64,000 bases of DNA from Drosophila persimilis (Eukaryota; Arthropoda; Insecta; Diptera; Drosophilidae): positions 5,890,001-5,954,000 of the forward strand of contig NW_020825298.1 of assembly GCF_003286085.1 (NCBI RefSeq), in the 5' to 3' direction. The translations under genes were made by a program, and so were the position numbers. Shown here one piece after another: positions 20,855-33,000 of this stretch. The notes below the pieces were generated by a model that saw only the letters and a program-made list of their open reading frames with translations, did no database searches and was not told the DNA's origin. Every line of letters starts with the position of its first letter. The stretch's first letter is position 1.

Positions 20855-22990
20855 TCATCCCACCCGTTGTACCAATTTCACTTTCACCTTCTGCTGTGTC
20901 CTTAACACTATGCCATTCTCGATTGTGAGATCCTCGAATCGTGTGACTGGCAGAATCTTAAAGTTCCTTAAAACAGCGGCCAGGAGTACTTTGATCTCCA
21001 AAATGGCAAACTTCTGTCCAATGCAGTTCCTCTGTCCGGCACTGAAGGGCACAAAGGCAAAGGGATGACGATCCACTGTGTTTTCGGGTAGGAATCGTTC
21101 TGGTTGGAACGCATTTGGGTTCGGAAAGTGACGCGGATCCCTCATGATGTCGTATATGTGGATGTTGATATGGGTATCCCTCGGCATTACCAGTCCATTC
21201 ACGACACACTCCTCCGTACATTGACGACCAATGAAGGGAACCGAAGGGAACATGCGCAGGGATTCCTTGATCACGCACTCGAGGAATACCAGTTCATTGA
21301 ACTGAAACACACTGATGGAGTCCGTGTCCTCGGGGAGTGCTGACACCTCCTCCAGACACCTCTCCTGAACATCTTCGTGGAGGGCCAGCATCAGGAGAGT
21401 GAAGATGAGGCACGTGGAGGTGGTGTCGTAGCCCTCGAACATGAAGGTGTTCACCTCATCGCAGATGCCCTGATGATCGATCTGGCCATCCGCCTCAGCC
21501 GCCAGGAGGGTGTCCAGCATGGCGTACCGCTGCTTCTTCCCAAAATCATCCACGCCTCCGAGTTCCTTGCGCTTGAAATCTCTCCGTCTACGCTCGATGA
21601 TGCTGCTCGAGAAGTCGTGGGCTATCTTAAGACTATCTATGTGCTTCCGATAGTCGCCGTAAAGATAGAAGTACAAACTGTTGTACAGAAAAGGGTTGCA
21701 AATGCGTTGCAGGATGACTGCTTCGATGGCGTGGATCGATTCGCGGTATTGGAAACCCTCAGCCATATCATCCAGCTTGACGCCTAGGGCCGTCTCTATA
21801 ATAGGAATATATTAAAACTATAAATAATTTAAAGAAATTATAGATACTAATAAAGTCAGAAAATAATGATCTGCTTATTATACTGCCTCTTATCACCCGA
21901 CAAACTACACTTTGCTTGATTTGAACTTGGACTCTGGGGAGCAATTTCCATCTTGAAATTGAGCAGTCATGGTGATATATTATTTTATGGGGGTTCAAAG
22001 TTATTGTACTACAGTACGTTCGTGGATGCTGCATACAACATACACCCATGAAATTTTCCGTGTATACAGCATTTGTTTCATTCGTGGCGAATGGTCTCTG
22101 CTTGTGACATTCAAATCGAAGGTGTCCGTTCGCTTAGGGGAATTATCAAAACCCGAACGTATAAGAACTGTTTCTTCTGTTCCACTCGAATTTTCCATTT
22201 GCTTTTCTGGACTTACCGCAAATATTATTCAAAGTAAACTGCGGAATGACCTGATTCAGTACCAGCGCCTCGCTTTCCACACTCTCATGCAGCACTTTGA
22301 CCAGCTTGTGGCACTCTTCCCTGCAATAGCCCTACGTTAAAAACGAACACCTCTCTCGCAGAATCAATCACTCACTTGAAAATGGCCAGAAAGGACTGTA
22401 GAACATTGAAATGAAAGGCTGGAGTCAAAGCCTTGCGCCTGGCGTGCCATTTTTGATCTGAAAGAAAAAAAGGCGATTTAATGAATGGTATAAAGAACAA
22501 AGACTGAAGAAGCATCACACACCTGTGCTGGTGAGCAGACCCTCGCCAAGGAACGGTCTTAGCAGATCATAAACAACGTTCTTTGTCAATAGCTTGGTGC
22601 TCTGGAATATCTCCTCGGCCTCCTCGGCTCGAATGACATTGTACATGGGCGAACCAAAGAAGTACCACAGATAGTTCCGTCCCCGGGCATTGGCACACGA
22701 GTCGCGCATAAAATTAAAGACGGTGGCTGAAAATATCAGCTTCGCTGTCAGAGATGTCTCACGATTGGATGCTGTCCGTCCCACTTACACGGCGTAAAGT
22801 TGAGCAGATCAAAGTTGTTGCCGAACCGAGTCCGGCCCGGCATGACGGCTATCTTACTCTCCAGAGGACTGCCATCCTCGGCTTGCAATCGTTTGCATAG
22901 GCTCAGGACGAAGTACTTTCGGTTGAGACGCCGCAGCAGGACACAGCAAAGGAGCACGATCAGCGGTACACCGAGTAGAAGTTCAAACAT
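20855..22990 (-). CDS. Cyp4ac: Cytochrome P450 of the CYP4AC subfamily, gene 1 (510 aa)
   Basis: This is a microsomal haem monooxygenase of the CYP4 clan, probably anchored in the endoplasmic reticulum by the N-terminal helix (MFELLLGVPLIVLLCCVLL). The substrate is not known. Five coding exons join in frame: 22,990-22,789, 22,726-22,523, 22,457-22,376, 22,320-22,217 and 21,795-20,855. Signature motifs are present: I-helix FEGYDTTS, K-helix ESLR, FQPERF, and the haem loop [11 protein letters not shown] with Cys455. The protein is full length for the family. The start is the ATG before the membrane helix; the frame is open six codons further up but only from a GTG. The neighbour at 23,729-25,539 has the same exon layout. 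D. melanogaster has three Cyp4ac genes at 25D, and one-to-one orthology cannot be set here. Confidence 0.88.
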
Positions 22991-23728
22991 TATTTTCGCT
23001 TTCACAGACCATGGGAGAGACTTGAGGCTCCCTCACAGATTAAGCTCTAATCTACAAATGGCTGTCGTCGATGGACGAATGTGTTTGCGAAATAAAAATA
23101 GAACATATACCTAGTATATAACATGTTTAAGTACGCCATGATCTAAACGATCTAGAAGGGTAGATCGGCTTCAATCATTTCTATGGCACATTCAATTATA
23201 AATATTTATAATTGTTGCGTGAAACATGCAGTCCACGTTTTCCAAATAGTTTTGTAGGGATCGCGTAGAAAACTCCTCATAAGCAGCAATTTTAATTTAT
23301 ATTTTTTGGTGTAGGAAATTCATGTTGGGTTTTTCATGAACGTTTTGAAGAAAAATCATGCTGAGATCTTAGTGGTCCCTGCTATCTAAAGAAATTTGAT
23401 GTTTTAGGGGCATTCGAAATTTAGATTAAGTTATATTTTAAAGCATTTGTTACATACATACATCACCAGTAATTCCGAATTGATAATCAGTTAAACGAAG
23501 AGCCAACAACCAGTACTGGTACTCCCAACATTCTTTGGTTTATTTTTGAGAGGTATAAAATAGTCTAGACATTAAAAGGGAATATAAATAGTAGATGTTA
23601 GCACTGTAACACTTCTGTTTAAAAGGTTTTGAATGAAGTTTGAATAAGAAAAAATGTACTCTAATTATAATTCATTTATAATTAGTTTTTGGTACTATCT
23701 TTGGCAATGAAGTTTTCGCAATTCTCCT
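22991..23728. other. Spacer between the two Cyp4ac genes
   Basis: This stretch contains the promoter of gene 1 at its left end and the 3' end of gene 2 at its right. A minus-strand AATAAA (TTTATT near 23,540) could end gene 2. The rest is AT-rich and unremarkable. Confidence 0.5.
23106..23119 (-). promoter_or_regulatory. Shared promoter 14-mer upstream of Cyp4ac gene 1
   Basis: ATATACTAGGTATA on the minus strand lies about 116 nt before the ATG. The identical 14-mer occurs at the corresponding place before gene 2 (25,664-25,677). It is partly palindromic and includes TATA-like sequence, so it may be the core promoter or a receptor site kept after duplication. Confidence 0.5.
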
Positions 23729-25539
23729 CTACCTTCGCACCAACTTAACCTTTACATTCTGCTGTGTCCTCATCACAATGCCATTCTCAAAGGTTAGATC
23801 CTCCAATCGAGTGACTGGCAGAATCCTAAAGTTCCTCAAAACAGCAGCCAGGAGTACTTTGATCTCCAGAATGGCAAACTTCTGTCCAATGCAGTTCCTC
23901 TGTCCGGCACTGAAGGGCACAAAGGCAAAGGGATGACGATCGACTGTGTTTTCGGGTAGGAATCGTTCTGGTTGGAACGCATTCGGGTTCGGAAAGTGAC
24001 GCGGATCCCTCATGATGTCATAGATGTGGATACTGATTTGCGTGTCCTTCGGCAAGATGAGGCCATTCACAACACACTCCTCCACACATGTACGACCAAT
24101 GAAGGGAACCGAAGGAAACATGCGCAGGGATTCCTTGATCACGCACTCGAGGAATACCAGTTCATTGAACTGAAACACACTGATGGAGTCCGTGTCCTCG
24201 GGGAGTGCTGAAACCTCCTCCAGACACCTCTCTTGAACATCTTTGTGGAGAGACAGCATCAGGAGAGTGAAGATGAGGCACGTGGAGGTGGTGTCGTAGC
24301 CCTCGAACATGAAGGTGTTCACCTCATCACAGATGCCCTGATGATCGATCTGGCCATCCGCCTCAGCCGCCAGGAGGGTGTCCAGCATGGCGTACCGCTG
24401 CTTCTTCCCAAAATCATCCACGACTCCGAGCTGCTTCCGCTTGAACTGCTGTCGCTTGCGCTCGATGATGCGACTGGAGAAGTCGTGGACTATTCGCAGG
24501 TTCTGTACCTGCTTCCGGTAGTCGCCGATCAAGAAAAAGTACCAGTTGTAGAACATGAGCGGATTGCAGACGCGTTGAATCAGGACTTCTTCAATGGCAT
24601 GGATGGCTCTTCGGTATTGATTGCCCTCCGACATGTCATCCAGCTTGACGCCCAGAGCGGTTTCTAAAACGAGAAAAATAATTATATTGTATTTAAAGAA
24701 CAAAGGTTCGCTTTGGTTCGTTTGAACTTTGCAACAATAAATAGCTGCAATTAGACAACGACCTACCGCAAATATTATTTAAAGTAAACTGCGGAATGAC
24801 CTGGTTAAGATCCAGTTCCCCGTCAACTTTTTTGTCTAGCACTTTGATCAACTTGTTACATTCCTCTCTGTAATACATCGAAGATTAGACACCATATAGA
24901 AGTCTCGACTGATTAAGAACTCACTTGAAGATGGCCAGAAATGATTGCAGAACATTGAAATGAAAGGCGGGAGTCAATGCCTTGCGTCTGGAGTGCCATT
25001 TCTGATCTGTTGAAGATATCAAAAATGGGTAAAAATAGGAACTTTTCCGATACTATTCCACCACAAACCTGTGCTTATTAGAAGACCCTCTCCCAGGAAG
25101 GGTCTTAACAGTTCGTAGATCACATTCTTTGTTATCAGTTTGGTGCTCTGGAATATCTCCTCGGCCTCCTCGGCTCTAATAACATTGTACATCGGGGCAA
25201 ACAGAAAGTACCACAAAAAGTTCCTGCCCTGAGCTTTGGCCGCGGAGTCTCGCAAAAAATTGAACAAACTGGCTGCAAGGAGGGTCCATTAGGTATCGCC
25301 TTATACAGCGGATATCATAGAAACTATATCTAATTACAGGGTGTACAGTTGAGAACGTCCAGATTGTTGCCGAAACGCGTTGTGCCCGGCATTACGGCCA
25401 CCTTGCTCTCCAGCGGACTGCCATCCTCGGTGCGCACTCGCCTGGTCAGCGAGAGGATAAAGTACGTCCGATTGAGCCGTTTGAGGAGCAGCCACACCCC
25501 CAACAGCAAGAGAGGAGTACCCAGCAAAGCGATCAACAT
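23729..25539 (-). CDS. Cyp4ac: Cytochrome P450 of the CYP4AC subfamily, gene 2 (507 aa)
   Basis: This is the second tandem P450, also a predicted microsomal monooxygenase of unknown substrate. Exons are 25,539-25,338, 25,272-25,069, 25,006-24,925, 24,867-24,767 and 24,663-23,729. Exons 1-3 equal those of gene 1 in length; exon 4 is one codon shorter and exon 5 two codons shorter. The N-terminal anchor is [19 protein letters not shown]. The I-helix [18 protein letters not shown] and haem loop [11 protein letters not shown] (Cys454) are intact. The middle of exon 5 is almost identical to gene 1 at the DNA level, including silent sites, whereas the first part of exon 5 and exons 1-4 differ clearly. 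That suggests local gene conversion. Confidence 0.88.
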
Positions 25540-25663
25540 GTTTCCGCTATAGTATATTCCCCGCCGATCCGATTCACGGCGCTTTTCACAGCCCACTGGG
25601 CCCTAGAATATTGTAGCTTTCAGATCCAGTCGCATGCTGATAGTCGCAATCAACAATTTTTTG

Positions 25664-25677
25664 TATACCTAGTATAT
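25664..25677 (-). promoter_or_regulatory. Shared promoter 14-mer upstream of Cyp4ac gene 2
   Basis: ATATACTAGGTATA on the minus strand, about 125 nt before the ATG, is identical to the element before gene 1 at nearly the same distance. Confidence 0.5.
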
Positions 25678-28600
25678 TGCTTATATTATCAGCCTGTTGT
25701 ATGGGTAATTTAATGCTCATGTATATTATGATTACTATAGGATTTGCATTTTATAAAAGTCTATTGGATGTTCTGAAGGTTCATTCCTTCCTACACCAAA
25801 GTCTGTTTGGTATTATTTCGAAACTTTTCAAGACTATTTACGAGGTGTAAAGCAGTCGATCATTGCAGTTATTATCTGTAGCGTTTAATCTTTTTATATA
25901 CTAATCTGAAATTATACGCGATTAAAAACGCGGCAAAGTTCAGTAAAATGTAGTAAATAAATACATATGTATTTAGTCTTTTTTAGGAAGGTAGCTGCTT
26001 AGCAAATACTCTTCATTCAGCATAATATATATATAGGACATTGAACCTCAGTCACCTGAAACTTCCCGACTTCTTCAGTCAAATTTAGGCTCTGGAAGGA
26101 GTACAATTAGATCAATTGGTATAGGGTAGCACTGTAAAAGTTTCCTATACAAAATAATGTTTTAAGCGGAGATTGAATCGATGAGCATCGTCCCACGCAC
26201 GATCACTCACACGCATGTATTTTGTTTCTGGATTTTCGGGCATTCTCTTTTGCACATTTCGCTTGTGCGTCCATGGGACGTTGTCGAAGAATAAATATCA
26301 GACCAATGCTAGTTGGGATAGGCCAATCAATGTCGCTTAACAAATGTGCTCTACCAGAATGTGGGATTTAGGAAGACGGGTATTAGTCAGGCATGACGTG
26401 TGATCCATAAATGATCATATATCAAATGCAATAATGAGTAGGTACAGGTATTTAATTACAATATGTATGTACCCGTATTTCGTATGGCACGCTATTAAAA
26501 ACTTTCGTTACGTCAAAGTTCAAAATTCAATAAAAATTGGGACACTCAAATAATTGTTTCTCATTATGTTTTCAAACAATTAAAAGTTTGACTAAAAAAT
26601 GTACTATACTCTGAAGATTGCTGATCTAAATAATCCAGCTGAAAGTGTGTACGGTACCTATAAAAAATACTACCCATTGCTGTATCCAATTATCATATCA
26701 AAACCAACAATATCTAATTGATTGCAGCTTTTAACAAATATCGAAACGACTTGGAAAGCATTTAAAGTATTCCACTAAGCGGTTCGATCATATAATTTCC
26801 TTTATACGAGTTCGAGTATATGACCATTCCAGATTAATAACAATTTCTTGGCTGTGCCTGGCAGAGATTTCCTCTCAGTCAATGCCGCATATTTTCCCAT
26901 CGTTCCAACTATGGAACTGGCTACAAAAAAAAAGGAAAAAGAAGAGAAAACCAAAGGAAAGAGGATAAAAAGCAGCCAGCAGCAATGTCGCATCAAAATG
27001 CCGCATTGATTAAAGTTTGATTAGCTTTGGACCGGGTAAGAGAGCGCATTTGGGCTTGAAGAATTAATTTGAGCCAAGTTTGTAATGCACGTACAGAAAT
27101 GGCCAGCAGAGCAGTCTCAGAAGCAGTTGCAATAGAAGTAAATGTTGGAGAACAAAAAAGGAAAACGAGTATGAAGGCTACAGAGGAACCTAACAACTGT
27201 TAGGATACCTCCTACTTGGAAGCCTTTGTCTAGAACCTAGCGAAAGAAAAGGTTTTCGAAGGAGTTGATCCTGCTATTATAATAAATAGGTATCCATCGG
27301 TGATAGTTTTTGGTAGATCTGTAGCTAATAGGATTAGGAGAGGAATATCTATAAAATTCTGGCTTTTACTGGCTGTCTTTTACGATTAACCTGAGATAGA
27401 GTACAGGGGGACAACGGTCTTAAGCAATCTCGATCTTCGGAGCATTCGCATTGATCTAAAGGATTCGTATAATATTTGAACGTCTAACAGTTACAAGTGA
27501 AGGTCTCCTAATGATGAAAGGCAGACAATATTAAGACCGATAGATGGTTCCATCTGGGTTTCATATAAGATATCTACTTAAACCCCTCTTTGATGATGCG
27601 GAAAACATTGATTCGGTTTGCAAGGTTCAAATCGTACAAACATCATCGCTAGATCGTCGAAACTCGACAACTCTACTAAAAATATACTCTTGTACTCTCT
27701 GGAAAAAAGGGGTATCAAAATTAAATCACTGTAATTACATTTTCTGTGGAAAAGGCCCGGAGCTGGAGACGAACGCGCAAACATGTTGCCCGACGAGTGC
27801 GTGGCTGTGTTTGTGGGGACATTGGCGACGGCAATGACAAAAATAGTAGTCAACGTGCAACAGACGCAGCAGCAGAAACAGCAGCAGCAGCAACAACTGC
27901 ATTTGGGCATGAAAAGTGCAGTGCCGGCAATTGGAAAAACTTGCCCTGGAAAGCGAGGCCTGTCTCTGTTTCTTGTTGTTATGAACAAATGTTATTGCAA
28001 CAACAAACACAAATGTGCTATGCGGCAGGAACAGCAGTACTCCAGTAGCTGTAGCAGCAGTTGCAGGGGCTGTGTCAGTGGCAGGAGCAACATCAACAGC
28101 AAACAATACTCATTAAGATGCAAAAGACGTCGCTTGCCGCTTTTTAGAATTACTAATTGAATCGACGCGATCAGTGGCAATTGCAGCGGCATTGCAGCCA
28201 CAACAGACAGCGGTGGCGGCTTCCAATGTTTGTTGTTTCAACTGTTTGTTGCACGATTGTTGATGTTGCTGCTGCCACTGTTGCAGTAGCAGCTTCCGCT
28301 GCGGTGTGAATATACAAACATACAGATTTTTATTTATTTATGTACGTGTCGATCTGCGGTTTGCCATTCTTGTAGGGCCCAAAGCTCTCCCTTCCATCTG
28401 AAACTGTATCAGTATCTGTATCTGTATCTGAAGCTGAGGCAAAACAGAGCATTATTGTTGATGCACATCTGGGCAATCCGCTTGGGGAAATCGCAAAACA
28501 AACAAAGACGGTGTCGGACCCCAAAGGCCCGCTGAGAATAAGGATTACTCAATTCTGAGAGGACTAACAAGAAAAATGTAGCCAATTATTCGAGGAATTC

Positions 28601-30000
28601 TGAAAGAATTAGTGAAGAAATATTGTTTTAAAATATGGTACAAATGAGGGATCAAAACAGCATTAATATTTTATGAATTCTGACAGAAAGTCAAGAAAGT
28701 TTCTTTTATCAAAGAAATAATCTGAGAGAGGCATAATTTCTCTTTAACTTGTAGGTATTCAGTACTTCCTTAGAGCAGCTTTTGGTAAGGGATTACCATA
28801 TCACAACTTATCGGAATAGGTTTGAGTTTTTCCTTTCTTTGGCTGGAGATCATTTCCTCTAAGGAGATGTAGAATATTATTATAGAAGACAAAATGATCA
28901 TGTAATAATATGTATTACCAAATCTTGGGCTTATAAATGAAGTTTTGAAATGTCTTCTTTAAAATATGAAGTCCCATATCTGTATGACGTCCAATACATT
29001 GAGATTTAGATCGATCGAGATCTCGAGAACCGCACTGAGTTATAGGATGGATAATGGAAAGATGTTTCCTAAAACGGAATATGTACGCGATTATTTATGA
29101 ATAGTCTACGGCGATCATTCCATAACCAGGTCATACTATCCTATCCTATCTTCTTTTTATTATCCTACTTCCATCTTTAATAGGAGTACTATATAGGAGT
29201 GGGTGACTCCTTTGTATTCTTCGTTTCTTCTTGATTTGTAACCGTTTAACCTTTTTACCAATGTAATTACCAAAGAGTTCATCGCTCTTTTACTTGAAAA
29301 ATTCCCAATGGAGTGGCCTTTCCGGCATTTGCCGGAGCCTCTCATTCTCCTCCTCTCTCCAGAATCCTGTCAGATTCCAAACATTTTTTACCATTTTTTT
29401 TTTGTAAAGTGCAGCCAGAGATCTCTTTCCATCTTTCATGTTTTTCCGTGTTTGACCTTCCCTCCTGCTAGTGCCTGGCGGGTGTTTTGGGGGGAGGGTC
29501 TGTGGTGCCTAAGCACATAATCGTGTAGCAACATGTTGCTTGGGCGCGCTGCAACATTTTGTTTTGTGTGGCAACATGATTTTTCAATTATTGCATCGGC
29601 ATGTAAAATTTGTTGTAAAGCGCTTGCATATTTACCTTAACACCTCGTCCATGTTGTTGTACCTCTTTTTTTCTCGTAATTTTTTGTTTTTGTTTTTATT
29701 TTGGTTGCAGTAATTTTTTTTGTATTTATTTTTTGCGTGTGTTTGTTGACAGGCGATGGCGGCGGCGACAAAAACAACAGCAAAACAAGTAAGGATGCTT
29801 ACAGCATTCGATATTGCGACTAGGCGATACCTTAAATTTGGGTTTAGTTGGAATGCATTTAGTGGAAAATAATGGTTTTGACCAAGTATAAGCCTCGAAC
29901 GCCATGAGTAGCTAAAGATCCGTACCATAATCACAGAAAGGAAAAGTATATGACCTCTGATAAAAACAAGTCACCTATCTATCGCACCTATTCGCCTATC
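25678..30000. other. Non-coding sequence, first part of a ~30 kb gene-poor region
   Basis: AT-rich DNA with no supported gene. A CAG/CAA-rich patch near 27,850-28,280 opens frames on both strands that encode only low-complexity sequence. A (TCTGTA)n run lies near 28,405-28,430. Because a plus-strand internal exon occurs at 55,901, part of this region may be intron or upstream regulatory DNA of that gene. Confidence 0.45.
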
Positions 30001-33000
30001 TGGCTATACTAATATGGATCCAATCGATCGTGATCCTCTGCTCTTATTGGTCTTGGAGGAGAAGTTAAATACCATATTCATTCAGATATTATAGTCCCTA
30101 AAAGGCAGGTTGTCGTTGAAGAAGCAGGAAGCTTTCCTCCAGTGAAACATACCTCCATTCAAATGTATCCTTTGTACCCCACTCCTATAGGGTGTCAAGA
30201 CAGCAACAAGAACAGCGGCGACGTTGACGCTTGTTAGCCATGTTGCCTGCCTGACACTTGTTGCACGGCCCCGGCCGGCCGGCCGGCCTGGCACGGCATT
30301 CTACCTCAGCAACCTTTTGCGGTTGCATTGCGCCCCAGAAGATCTGGTGGTGCCACAGTTGTTGTTGTTGTTGTTGGTTTTGTTGCTTGGGCCCCAATGC
30401 TTGTTGCTGTTGCTGGTGGCTGCTGTCGTTGGCGTGTGTCTCTCGCTCCACTAAACTTTTAATTAAAATTTTGTCGTATCACAGTGGCTGGCTGCTTCCT
30501 TTTGTGGCTTGTTAATGTCACATGGGAGAGAACGCGATCGGCGGGACGGAGGGCGGGCAGCGCTGATTTTTATGCAAATTTGCCAGGTTTTTTTTCGGTT
30601 TCGGTCAGCGACTTGAGGGGCTTCCAGAGAGACTAGGGTTCGGGTTCGGGTTCGGGGGATCAGGTTCCCATGAAGAGTAGCGTTCATCATTAAGTTGTCA
30701 TGACCATAATCATCTTTGGAGACTGCCATAAATGGTGGCCTCCCCTGTCCAAAGACCCAACGTTGGTATCCTCTCTATATGTCTCTCTCTTAAGCCATCC
30801 ATCAATATGGCAATTGGCATTTCCTTTGGCAGAGAAAGAAAAAAGAAAAACGTTTATATTGATAAGAAAATTGCCGAAGGCCCAAGTAAAAGAAGTTTTT
30901 CTTTCTGTTTCTTTTTTTGGAGTGGTGGCATGGTGGCATGCACACGAGATCTCTGGTTGCGGCAATTGGCCAAGATTTATTGACATAATGAAGACTAATT
31001 CGCGCGTCTGTGGCCGCACATTTTGACAATTATTTATGTTGTATTAAGTTGTTTGGCGGCTGCGCGTGTAACGATGTAATTAATTGCCATTGGATTAGAG
31101 GCAGCATCGACTGAGGAGAGACCTGGTCACGCAGATAGCAGAGGCGGACGCAGAGGCCGATACCGATACCGATACCGAAGGCCAGACCACTACTTGGCCA
31201 AGAAAGCGGCGGCTCAAACCCATAAACAACCGAGTTTATGCTCAGACATCATCTATGGCGATCTAGGCGATCTGAAATGGAAGCACTTCAATTGGTCGTT
31301 CGACTTTAATGCGATTTTAAAGCGATTTAAATATGAATAACAAAGAATTTCATACACGTCCGAATGCGTATCAGCAATTAATACTCTTCAAGCGAACTGG
31401 GTCGGGAATGCTCAAGATTTGGTGTTGGTATATGGATTCCCTCGGACTACGCGTATAAGCTTCATCGGCACCTGAAAAGCTAAAAAACTCATGGAAAAAA
31501 CTATCGATAGTTGCGATTTCGATTACTGATAAATGTAAAGGAAAAAACGGAACAAATTTAAACAAACCAATTAAAAACAAAAATTCCAAAGCGCAAAAGA
31601 AAGGAAAACATCGTTTGATCTCATGCAAAAAAATATTGCAAAATATTGCAAAAAAACATGACAATTATAGGTTTATCTCTGATATCCTGCTGAAAGATTC
31701 ATGTATTTTAAACGTTGGTCTAGGAAGTACTCCTAGACGAGGAGCCTATATTTAAAGTGCTCCCATTCATGCCACAAAGCCCGTGAAGATGGACAAGGAA
31801 AGCGATCCTCATCTGGCGGAGCTGTACTGGGTCCAATGTCCAATTCCCCAACGGATACATAGCACAGGAAACGTAAGCGGGGGAATTGATCCTTACAGAC
31901 TACGATAAGGCGTTTTTGTGGGTTGGGGAGAGAGTTTTTCATAGCTGGTGGTACATAAAATAATACTGCTGTCCAATTAAATGTCTATAAAGAGTTTTCA
32001 CTTCCTTCGGAAACACTTAGAAACCAAATCGATTTTCCTCTGCTAATACTAATTCCTAACCGATTTAGGTATTATCACTTTAAGTGTCCTACCACTTTGC
32101 GTACGCATTATTACTTTCAATTTAAATATGATTAAAAAATGCTGCTGCTGCCGGGGATCAATTAAAAAGCAAATTTCGCTTTTAACAACCGCTTCGAATG
32201 GCCGTAGAGACCCATAAAAAAGTGTACACAGACTTCGGTCGATTCGAGACAAATTGAATTTCCTTTCACGGGATTTTTTGGTTTAATTTTGCTTTTTATT
32301 TTATTTGCGAGCTGCTTTTTATAGAGCAGCTACCATTATAATGTTTATGGGTCTAAGCTCATCAAAGTTTAAGCAGGCACTTTATAGGCAACTTATGATT
32401 ATTTCCACCTTTTGTTTGTCAGATTTTTGGAGCTGCTGCAGAGACAATAACGAGTGTTGACAGCGCACCAAAAAGCGACCCCCTTTGGGTGGGGGACCAG
32501 TCTAGTTAGTTTTGCTTTAACAAGAAAATCGCACGAGACTCGTAAAGTTTCAGAGAGGGAGAGAGAGAGAGAGCGCGTCTCTTGGGGGATCAAACGGTTT
32601 TTGCCGCGCCAAAAACGCGCGCGACTCGCGTTCACTAATTGAGTGCGACAAGGCGTCGGGGTGTGGGGTGTGGGGGTCGCACGAAGCCCGGTGTGGCATG
32701 GTGTACTGCATGGGGCCCTTTGGCCGACATATCCTTGTGCAGCAACAAAAAAAAATAAATAAAATTTATTACGTATGCTGCCCCATTCCCATTCGCAAAG
32801 CCACAGAGCACCACACACACATGAAGGACAATGCCGACCTGCTCGCCTCCACCTACCGTTTATATTTATTGCTTCCACGAATCGCGCGCGTCGGTTCCGA
32901 GAAATGTCTCTCTGGCTCATCCTCTGGCGATCCCCTCGCTACCCCCCTATGTCGGCTATATGTCTGCTGGCCGGCGAGCGAGCGAGCCAGCGAGCGGCTT

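Noticed and set aside
27735-28160. Overlapping frames with poly-Gln and poly-Cys/Leu
   Set aside because: They arise from CAG/CAA simple sequence read in several frames; no domain or conserved start.
30635-30660. (GGGTTC)n run resembling a telomere-type repeat
   Set aside because: Only three or so units, and Drosophila telomeres are not made of short G-rich repeats.
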